A stretch of DNA of 8,916 nucleotides from JABJPE01 sp036340215 (GTDB taxonomy: Bacteria > Pseudomonadota > Gammaproteobacteria > Comchoanobacterales > Comchoanobacteraceae): the NCBI GenBank assembly GCA_036340215.1, contig JAYYZF010000012.1, positions 1 to 8,916 of the forward strand, given 5' to 3'. Within the stretch, counting starts at the first letter, position 1. The number at the start of each line of letters is the position of its first letter. This document shows, piece by piece, positions 1 through 5,303 of the stretch. A program made the position numbers and the translations under genes. The notes below the pieces were generated by a model that saw only the letters and a list, made by a program, of their open reading frames with translations, did no database searches and was not told the DNA's origin.

Positions 1-30
1 ATTGACTATGACTATAGAAAGACTTTTCAT
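1..30 (-). CDS. Start of a leftward gene, possibly family 2 glycosyltransferase (partial)
   Basis: Only the first ten codons lie in the window. An ATG at position 30 on the minus strand opens MKSLSIVIVN and runs off the left edge without a stop. An AGGGG Shine-Dalgarno at 40-44 lies 9 nt upstream of the ATG, which is the main support for a real start. The hydrophobic beta-strand pattern LSIVIVN is typical of the N-terminus of GT-A fold family 2 glycosyltransferases (usually LSIVIVNYN), but ten residues cannot establish a product. The gene is divergent from the feo operon, with about 400 nt between the two starts. Existence is moderately supported; the product is a guess. Confidence 0.42.
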   Translation of the reverse strand, partial: MKSLSIVIVN

Positions 31-166
31 TCTTACAAACCCCTATCGTTTAAAATAATACTCACAAGTACCGTACAAAAAAAATATCCTTTTATCTAGT
101 CTTAGTTAACCTGAAATTGAACAAAATAACATATTACAAAACATAAGCTCAAATGTTAAGCCATTC

Positions 167-194
167 TTGACATAGGTGTGAAATTTAGTATAAT
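167..194 (+). promoter_or_regulatory. Upstream feo promoter P1
   Basis: A perfect -35 TTGACA (167-172) and a perfect -10 TATAAT (189-194) are separated by 16 nt. The predicted start near 201 falls inside the Fur palindrome at 198-218, so Fur bound with Fe2+ would block it. A transcript from here would have a leader of about 226 nt before feoA. Both hexamers match the sigma70 consensus exactly, which is unusual and suggests strong expression when derepressed. Confidence 0.75.
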
Positions 195-197
195 TTT

Positions 198-218
198 AAA
201 TGAGAATGATTCTCATTT
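198..218. promoter_or_regulatory. Fur operator 1, perfect palindrome
   Basis: A 21-bp perfect inverted repeat: AAATGAGAAT, central G, ATTCTCATTT. It matches the classical gammaproteobacterial Fur box (GATAATGATAATCATTATC type, with the TGAGAAT half-site). It starts 3 nt after the -10 of P1 and covers the predicted transcription start, the usual position for Fur repression. Confidence 0.85.
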
Positions 219-358
219 GCAGAATAAAGCACGCAACTTAATGAAAATAAGCATGAAACTGCAAATTAGATAGCAGTTAGCATAAAAAGTATACACAATA
301 TATAGAGTTATGACACAAAGACTAGCACTACATATTGACAATTTATGCAATTTTAGAG

Positions 359-387
359 TTGACAAAATTTATGGAATACATTACTTT
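359..387 (+). promoter_or_regulatory. Proximal feo promoter P2
   Basis: A perfect -35 TTGACA (359-364) and a -10 TACTTT (382-387, four of six consensus bases) are separated by 17 nt. The predicted start near 394 lies in Fur operator 2, giving a leader of about 33 nt before the feoA ATG at 427. The -10 is weaker than that of P1. Confidence 0.65.
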
Positions 388-388
388 T

Positions 389-409
389 AATTGAGAACGA
401 TTCTCATTA
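389..409. promoter_or_regulatory. Fur operator 2
   Basis: AATTGAGAAC, central G, ATTCTCATTA: the 7-1-7 core TGAGAAC-G-ATTCTCA is palindromic apart from one position. It begins 1 nt after the -10 of P2 and overlaps the predicted start. Together with its 5' flank it is 22/24 identical to the equivalent block at operator 1, so the two sites probably arose by duplication or are kept alike by selection. Confidence 0.82.
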
Positions 410-426
410 ACATTTAGAGATAGACA

Positions 427-660
427 ATGAAACTAAAAAATCTTAAACCTGGATCAACAGCAAAAATATTTGGATTTGACATTTGCAATCGTTACTACAA
501 GCAAAAATTATTAGCCATGGGACTAGTGCCAGGAAAAGAGGTTGTAGTTGCTAAATACTCCAGTGTTAGTGATCTTATAGAGATAGTAGTTGACAATTTT
601 TCTCTTATATTAAGAAAATCAGAGGCTGAAATAGTTCAAATAGAAGAGGCCTGCATGTGA
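427..660 (+). CDS. feoA: FeoA, small cytosolic partner of the Fe2+ transporter
   Basis: A 77-residue protein, within the usual 75-85 residue size of FeoA. It is a single SH3-like beta-barrel domain that acts in the cytosol with FeoB during ferrous iron uptake. The family signature is clear: the opening 'LKNLKPGSTAKIFGF', the helix 'KLLAMGLVPGKEVVV' (about residues 28-42) with the conserved M-G-L-x-P-G, and a terminal strand with the pattern IVQIEE. The ATG at 427 is preceded by a weak AGAGA ribosome-binding site at 416-420. It is the first gene of a coupled feoA-feoB-feoC operon behind two Fur-controlled promoters, so it should be induced by iron starvation. Its TGA overlaps the GTG start of feoB by 4 nt. 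Confidence 0.93.
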   Translation: MKLKNLKPGSTAKIFGFDICNRYYKQKLLAMGLVPGKEVVVAKYSSVSDLIEIVVDNFSLILRKSEAEIVQIEEACM

Positions 661-2906
661 AAAGAATTGCACTTCTAGGTAATCCTAATAGCGGCAAAAC
701 AACACTATTCAATGCATTAACAAAACAAAAAAACAAGACAGCTAACTGGTCAGGGGTGACTGTAGAAATCTCCAGATCTTGCTGGCACGACACACATAGT
801 GATGTTGAAATTATAGATTTGCCAGGATGCTATTCAATTTGTAACTCAGACACAAGTGGATCCCCTGATGAAGTTATGGCTGCTGATTTTCTGTTAGAGA
901 ATCAGGTTGACTGTGTTATAAATATCATAGACAGTTCAAATTTATCTCGCTCACTATATCTAACAACTCAGCTTATAGAGCTTGGCACTCCGATTATTGT
1001 AATTCTGAATAAGACTGATTTAGTAACCCATTATGATATCAATGTTAAGCAGCTGAGTGAAAAGCTAGCTAATACTACCATTATTCAAGGTTCAGCTAAT
1101 GACTCGCAGAGTATAAAGACAATAAAAGAATCAATAAAAAAAAGTTTTACCGCCAAAACCGGTAATGTGCAAAAAAATAATCTTATAAATTACAGTAAAA
1201 ATATAAATACCCAACTAAAAAAAATTGAAAGTATACTCGTTACAAGGTTAGCCGAGTCATTTGTCAGCCATAAAACTTTAGCTCTTCACCTGATATCTGG
1301 AAGCAAGCCAAAGTTTATTACTGATAAATATTTACTAGAGCAATCCAACAAAGCACATGAATACCTTGTCAAACAAGAAAAAGTAGATGTAGATATAATT
1401 ATAGCACAGGATAGATATGATTTTATCAGAAAAGCATTAACTGCAAGCATGATAAGAAAAGAGCAGAATACAATAAACAAGAAAACAGATTTAACAGAAA
1501 AAATTGATAGGCTTTTAACTCATAAATATTTTGGGATAGTGAGTCTCATTACTATATTATACGCAATGTTTGCATTTACGATAAACATAGGCAGCTCACT
1601 CCAAGAGTTTTTCACAACTATCGGCGAACTTTTTTTTATAACTGGCACTCAAAAGCTACTCCAGGTAATAGCTACACCAAAAATATTACAAACATTCTTA
1701 GTCCAAGGCTTAGGGCAAGGAATATGCACCCTACTCAGCTTTGTACCGATTGTGTTTGCGATGTTTTACAGTATCAATATGCTAGAAGAATCTGGATATA
1801 TGCCAAGAGCTGCTTATGTTACTGATAGATTGATGCGCTTACTTCAACTCCCAGGTAAGGCATTCATACCATTAATAATAGGCTTTAGCTGTAATGTCCC
1901 CGCCGTATTAGCAACTAGAACTTTAGAATCAAAAAGAGAAAGAATAATAGCAGGCTTAATGACACCTTTCATGATGTGTAATGCTAGACTTGCAGTCTTT
2001 GCTATTTTTGCCAATGCTTTCTTCCCTGAAAACTCCTCTTTAGTTATTTTTGGTTTGTACTTCACAGGTATAGCTATAGCGATAATAACAGGATTAATTG
2101 TCTGCCATTTAATTCTACCTGGTAAAGTTCAACCCTTGATAATGGAATTACCTAATTACCAGCTTCCAAAACAGCGACTTATTTTAAGCAGAACATGGTC
2201 TCAGACGATAAGCTTCTGCTATAGAGTAGGACTATATATTATAAGTTTAAGTGCCATAATAAGCATACTCAGCTCTATTGAGATAAAACTTGACTCTGGA
2301 AACTTAACAGCACTTGCCTTAATTGGTAAAGCAATAACCCCTCTCTTTTACCCGCTAGGGATTACGGATGGTAATTGGGCGGCCTCGGTTAGTATACTCT
2401 CAGGTTTTGCAGCGAAAGAAACAGTTATAATAACTTTAAGCCAACTTTATCACGAAACTAGTAACATAGTACTCGCAGTACCGTATGATTTTTTTGCTTA
2501 TGCTACCCAAACAATTTACGATGCATTTTTTGATTTACTCCCATTTAACTCTGGAGTAGAAAATCTAGTTCCTACTGTTAATTCTTTTAATGAGCAACTA
2601 AAATTTCATTTTCAAACTAGCCATGCTGCTGCTGCCTATATGCTATTTAATTTACTTTACATGCCCTGCATATCTACAGTTTTCGCATTCGCAAAAGAGA
2701 CTAATTGGGGTTGGGCAATTTTCTCAATGAGCTGGTCATTCACAATAGCCTATACCTTAGCGATGTTGGTATATCAAGTAACACAAATGCAGTTAAAGTT
2801 AATTTTTATTCTAGCTGTACTTGGACTAATAGTATTAGCACTAAACATTTTACTGGCAAAGTCAGTGGCAAAAAGAAACCAAGGGGGGGCTTATGAATTT
2901 AATTAA
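657..2906 (+). CDS. feoB: FeoB, ferrous iron transporter with N-terminal G domain
   Basis: A 749-residue inner-membrane Fe2+ permease, close to E. coli FeoB (about 773). The cytosolic G domain shows G1 GNPNSGKTT (8-16), the G2 region NWSGVTVE (30-37), G3 DLPG (54-57), G4 NKTD (118-121) and G5 GSAN (145-148). A helical linker (about 150-285) follows. The membrane domain starts near 292 and has the two Gate regions: PLIIGFSCNVPAV (405-417, with C412) and YMPCISTV (668-675, with C671). GYMPRAAYVTDR (380-391), C441 and GFAAKET (583-589) are also conserved. Translation starts at GTG 657, overlapping the feoA stop, with an AGAGG ribosome-binding site at 645-649. The gene ends in a G7 tract overlapping feoC. 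It is intact, with all nucleotide-binding motifs present. Confidence 0.97.
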   Translation: MKRIALLGNPNSGKTTLFNALTKQKNKTANWSGVTVEISRSCWHDTHSDVEIIDLPGCYSICNSDTSGSPDEVMAADFLLENQVDCVINIIDSSNLSRSLYLTTQLIELGTPIIVILNKTDLVTHYDINVKQLSEKLANTTIIQGSANDSQSIKTIKESIKKSFTAKTGNVQKNNLINYSKNINTQLKKIESILVTRLAESFVSHKTLALHLISGSKPKFITDKYLLEQSNKAHEYLVKQEKVDVDIIIAQDRYDFIRKALTASMIRKEQNTINKKTDLTEKIDRLLTHKYFGIVSLITILYAMFAFTINIGSSLQEFFTTIGELFFITGTQKLLQVIATPKILQTFLVQGLGQGICTLLSFVPIVFAMFYSINMLEESGYMPRAAYVTDRLMRLLQLPGKAFIPLIIGFSCNVPAVLATRTLESKRERIIAGLMTPFMMCNARLAVFAIFANAFFPENSSLVIFGLYFTGIAIAIITGLIVCHLILPGKVQPLIMELPNYQLPKQRLILSRTWSQTISFCYRVGLYIISLSAIISILSSIEIKLDSGNLTALALIGKAITPLFYPLGITDGNWAASVSILSGFAAKETVIITLSQLYHETSNIVLAVPYDFFAYATQTIYDAFFDLLPFNSGVENLVPTVNSFNEQLKFHFQTSHAAAAYMLFNLLYMPCISTVFAFAKETNWGWAIFSMSWSFTIAYTLAMLVYQVTQMQLKLIFILAVLGLIVLALNILLAKSVAKRNQGGAYEFN
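2882..2889 (+). promoter_or_regulatory. feoC ribosome-binding site made of a G7 run
   Basis: AGGGGGGG lies 3 nt before the feoC ATG and inside the last codons of feoB. It fixes the feoC start at 2893. A run of seven G (2883-2889) stands out strongly in such AT-rich DNA and is a possible slippage site. Confidence 0.6.
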
Positions 2907-3120
2907 AGTTCGTGATTTTTTCCAGAAGGTGCATATGGCTAATTGTATAGATGTAGCATCATTTTTTGGCACAACTCCAAGAGAAATCTTATGTTATATT
3001 GAGCATTGGGAGCACAAAGGCTGCCTTATAAAATGTACAAAAAAAAACCAATGTTTGAAGACCTGTAATCTCTGTAGCAAGATCTCAGCTCAATATTATC
3101 GCTGGCATAAACAAAATTAA
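2893..3120 (+). CDS. feoC: FeoC-like small winged-helix protein with cysteine cluster
   Basis: A 75-residue protein directly downstream of feoB and overlapping it by 14 nt. Residues 1-46 have the layout of a short winged helix (helix 'VRDFFQ', then 'CIDVASFFGTTPREILCYIEHWEHKG'), as in FeoC proteins. The C-terminal wing region carries four close cysteines, C48, C54, C58 and C61 (CX5CX3CX2C), in the region where FeoC proteins bind an Fe-S cluster; C18, C34 and C44 are extra. FeoC is proposed to protect FeoB from proteolysis or to act as an iron/oxygen-responsive regulator of it. Position, size and cysteines support the call, but overall similarity to enterobacterial FeoC is weak by eye. The stop overlaps the stop of folK on the other strand. 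Confidence 0.8.
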   Translation: MNLIKVRDFFQKVHMANCIDVASFFGTTPREILCYIEHWEHKGCLIKCTKKNQCLKTCNLCSKISAQYYRWHKQN

Positions 3121-3602
3121 ATCTTACTCCGTTTTACCTCTGCTAATGGATGCATAACGAAATCTCTATTGTGCATGTCAGCATGTGGGATGATTAATTT
3201 AGTAGTAGCAATGTTAAGATTATTATATAAAAGCACATCTAAATCTATTACTCTTGGACCCCAGTGCTGAATTCTTTTTCTACCTAAACAATCCTCAATA
3301 GCACCGCATAGCATTAGAATGGTAAAAGGACTATGCCACGTCTTAACTCCAACAACAGCATTCACAAAGTCATTCTGATCTTGAACCGGACCATAGGGCT
3401 TACTCTCATACATACTCGAAATAGCAAAGACATCAACCAACCCAGAATCTTTCAGTAACTTTACTGCTTTTTGAATCTGTAGTTTTGGTGAGTCTAGGTT
3501 ACTTCCTAAACCGAGATAACAAATACTAATAGACTTCTCAGCGGGCCGTTCTTTTTTCGCCGCTTCTTCTTTGCTTGTTTTTATTATTTCTTGGCTTCGC
3601 AT
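3117..3602 (-). CDS. folK: HPPK, 6-hydroxymethyl-dihydropterin pyrophosphokinase
   Basis: A 161-residue cytosolic enzyme that transfers pyrophosphate from ATP to 6-hydroxymethyl-7,8-dihydropterin in folate synthesis. Motifs in order: YLGLGSNL (29-36), SSMYESKPYG (62-71), DQNDFVNAVV (75-84), GRKRIQHWGPRVIDLDVLLY (107-126) with the Mg2+ aspartates D120 and D122, and PHADMHNRDFVMHPLAEV (139-156). The ATG at 3602 has an AGGG ribosome-binding site 6 nt upstream. It adds about 25 Lys/Glu-rich residues before the usual start of the fold, and no ATG, GTG or TTG lies between. The C-terminus stops right after the PLAEV motif, lacking the roughly 20-25 residues that follow in E. coli HPPK. It is downstream of pcnB and overlaps it by 65 nt, so translation is likely coupled. 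Confidence 0.93.
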   Translation of the reverse strand: MRSQEIIKTSKEEAAKKERPAEKSISICYLGLGSNLDSPKLQIQKAVKLLKDSGLVDVFAISSMYESKPYGPVQDQNDFVNAVVGVKTWHSPFTILMLCGAIEDCLGRKRIQHWGPRVIDLDVLLYNNLNIATTKLIIPHADMHNRDFVMHPLAEVKRSKI

Positions 3603-4926
3603 ATCTATCCCTATTATTCTTAGTTTTCTCAGTATAAGTTAAAATCATATTAGCTTTAGCTTCATCTTCAGATTCAACAAAATCATGCCACCACGTGGCT
3701 AAATTATATACTTCTTCTCCAGCCTGAGCTCTAAGCAAGAGAAAGTCATAAGCCATCCTAAACTTAGGATGGTTTAAAGTATCATTTATTTTACTTTCTT
3801 CACGATACACCATACTAAATTGTAATTTCCAGACATCTTCACAAGTCTCGATAATGTTTTTAGGTATAGCTATTGGGCTTTCTTGCTTCTCTAAAGTTTC
3901 AGCGATTGCTTGTCTAACTTTAGCAGAAAAATTTAAATTTTTTTTAGATAAACCATAAAGATTGTGCTGTAAAATAGGCCACATAAAAACAATAAAAATA
4001 TAAGAAGTACTCAGTGATTTGCCTGAATTATAACGCAAGTCTGTATTGAACAAAGCTCGCAATAATAGAGACTCCGTAAATTTGTAACCTCTTAATTCAC
4101 CAGAGAGAACTTTTGCTAGTTGTGGAAATAGCAAGCTAAATAAATTATATTCTTGCAGCTTATCATAAGCTTTAAGAGCAAAGCCACCATAAAAAGTCTT
4201 CATTACCTCAACAAACAACCTGTCTGGAGATACGCTAGCAAATAGATTCTTTTGTGAATGTATTGCCAAGCTTGTTGCTTTTTCGAGGCTAAAATCTAAT
4301 TTTGCTGCATAACGTAGTGCTCTCAACATTCTTACAGGGTCTTCTGCATAACGCGTTTCAGGATCACCTATGACTCTAATCTGACGGCTTTTGATGTCTG
4401 CCATACTACCTGTATAGTCTATGATAGAGTCAGTGGCTAAATCATAATAGCATGCATTAATTGTTATATCCCGACGCCAAACGTCATCATCGATAGTACC
4501 AAAAACATTATCACGAAGAATTAAGCCTTTTTTCCCAAAAAGAAATTTTTCTGACTTTTGCTTATCATTTTTAACTGCGGATCTAAAAGTAGCAACTTCT
4601 ATAATATCATTACCAAAACGCACATGAACTAATTTAAAACGACGCCCAATAAGAATACTATTTTTGAAAATTTCTTTTACTTGATTAGGATGAGCATCTG
4701 TTACTATATCGAAGTCTTTTGGCTGTTTTCCTAATAATAAATCTCGAATAGCACCACCAACAAGATATGCCTTAAAACCAGCATTATTAATACCCTTAAT
4801 TACTTTTATTGCATTTCTACTAATCTTAGCTGTATCAATATTACTCTCAGTAATAATATTTGGTTGTACTTTAGGAAGAGTATTTTCATCTTTTTTTTGT
4901 ACAAACTTTCTTAAAAATTTCATCAT
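3538..4926 (-). CDS. pcnB: Poly(A) polymerase I
   Basis: A 462-residue enzyme, nearly the length of E. coli PAP I (465). It adds 3' poly(A) tails to RNA, marking it for decay by polynucleotide phosphorylase and RNase E complexes. As a class II nucleotidyltransferase it shows AYLVGGAIRDLLLG (53-66), the metal-binding DFDIVTDA (71-78, with D71 and D73), a third carboxylate in IIEVATFR (E110), RRDITINACYYD (151-162) and IGDPETRYAEDPVRMLRALR (186-205). SPDRLFVEVMKTFYGG (233-248) is typical of PAP rather than CCA-adding enzyme, as is the basic Arg/Lys-rich tail (about 440-462). The start is one of two adjacent ATGs (4926 or 4923), with AAGAG at 4933-4937 fitting either. It is first in a pcnB-folK pair, a common arrangement in gammaproteobacteria. 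Confidence 0.95.
   Translation of the reverse strand: MMKFLRKFVQKKDENTLPKVQPNIITESNIDTAKISRNAIKVIKGINNAGFKAYLVGGAIRDLLLGKQPKDFDIVTDAHPNQVKEIFKNSILIGRRFKLVHVRFGNDIIEVATFRSAVKNDKQKSEKFLFGKKGLILRDNVFGTIDDDVWRRDITINACYYDLATDSIIDYTGSMADIKSRQIRVIGDPETRYAEDPVRMLRALRYAAKLDFSLEKATSLAIHSQKNLFASVSPDRLFVEVMKTFYGGFALKAYDKLQEYNLFSLLFPQLAKVLSGELRGYKFTESLLLRALFNTDLRYNSGKSLSTSYIFIVFMWPILQHNLYGLSKKNLNFSAKVRQAIAETLEKQESPIAIPKNIIETCEDVWKLQFSMVYREESKINDTLNHPKFRMAYDFLLLRAQAGEEVYNLATWWHDFVESEDEAKANMILTYTEKTKNNRDRYAKPRNNKNKQRRSGEKRTAR
3609..3612 (-). promoter_or_regulatory. folK ribosome-binding site inside pcnB
   Basis: AGGG on the minus strand, 6 nt before the ATG at 3602. It is the reason to accept the long N-terminal extension of FolK and the 65-nt overlap with pcnB. 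Confidence 0.55.
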
Positions 4927-4956
4927 AATTAGCTCTTAATCAACAATTCCCTTAAA

Positions 4957-4965
4957 TATATAGCA
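4957..4965 (-). promoter_or_regulatory. Candidate extended -10 for pcnB
   Basis: On the minus strand TGC-TATATA forms an extended -10 element about 31 nt before the pcnB ATG. No good -35 hexamer sits 16-18 nt upstream. It is the best candidate in this gap, but such motifs arise easily in AT-rich DNA. Confidence 0.25.
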
Positions 4966-5245
4966 ACATAATGTCTGAGTTTATTACAATATTGTAAAAT
5001 ACTCAATTATCTTCAGGTTAATTGCAGAAAAAAGCTTGGTTCAGCTTAATTACTGAAAAATAACTTATATAAAATTTCTTTGAGGGAGGATGCATAGAAT
5101 ATGATAAAGTTGAGCAACTCTAGATTTTCATCTCGAATAAAAATCAAGAAAACATACAGAAAAACAAGTTAGGCTTCTGGTTAGCAAAATAAAACTCCAG
5201 AATATATTCATAGAATCTAAACAAGCTGTTATCTAGTTTATATTT

Positions 5246-5268
5246 ACAAAAATAATCCGAAGATATTA
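5246..5268 (-). terminator. Likely terminator of the 962-aa gene
   Basis: On the minus strand, about 36 nt after the stop, AATATC-TTCG-GATTATT folds into a six-pair stem with one bulged T, capped by the very stable C(UUCG)G tetraloop, and runs into a T-rich tract. The stem is AT-rich and short, so strength is uncertain, but position and loop are as expected for an intrinsic terminator. Confidence 0.5.
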
Positions 5269-5303
5269 TTTATCGTAGAGATATTTGGATGACCCTATTT
5301 CTC

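Larger units (their letters stand above)
31..426. other. Intergenic control region of the feo operon
   Basis: No convincing gene lies here. The stretch holds two sigma70-type promoters reading towards feoA, two Fur operators, and a roughly 190-nt spacer between the modules. Within the spacer is a small inverted repeat (arms 257-262 and 273-278, 10-nt loop) and an 11-codon mini-ORF (241-273, ATG to TAG) with no good ribosome-binding site. A short direct repeat, TTGACA followed by a TTTATG segment, occurs at 335 and again at 359. No T-tract terminator is visible between the two promoters, so transcripts from the upstream one could read into feoA. Confidence 0.6.
4927..5303. other. 377-nt gap between pcnB and the 962-aa gene
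   Basis: Both flanking genes read leftward, so this gap should hold the terminator of the large gene and the promoter of pcnB. A UUCG-loop hairpin followed by a T-rich tract lies just after the large gene. A second small hairpin, minus-strand AAGCT-6 nt-AGCTT plus a T run (about 5030-5047), could also terminate. On the plus strand GGGAGG (5084-5089) precedes a 23-codon basic ORF, ATG 5101 to TAG 5172 (MIKLSNSRFSSRIKIKKTYR then KTS); its coding status is unproven. No larger gene is seen. Confidence 0.5.

Noticed and set aside
605..793. Minus-strand ORF over the feoA/feoB junction
   Set aside because: It lies opposite the conserved FeoA end and FeoB G1 motif, and its product has no recognisable feature; an antisense shadow.
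2705..2896. 63-codon plus-strand ORF inside the end of feoB
   Set aside because: It overlaps the conserved FeoB membrane end in another frame, with no ribosome-binding site and no family match.
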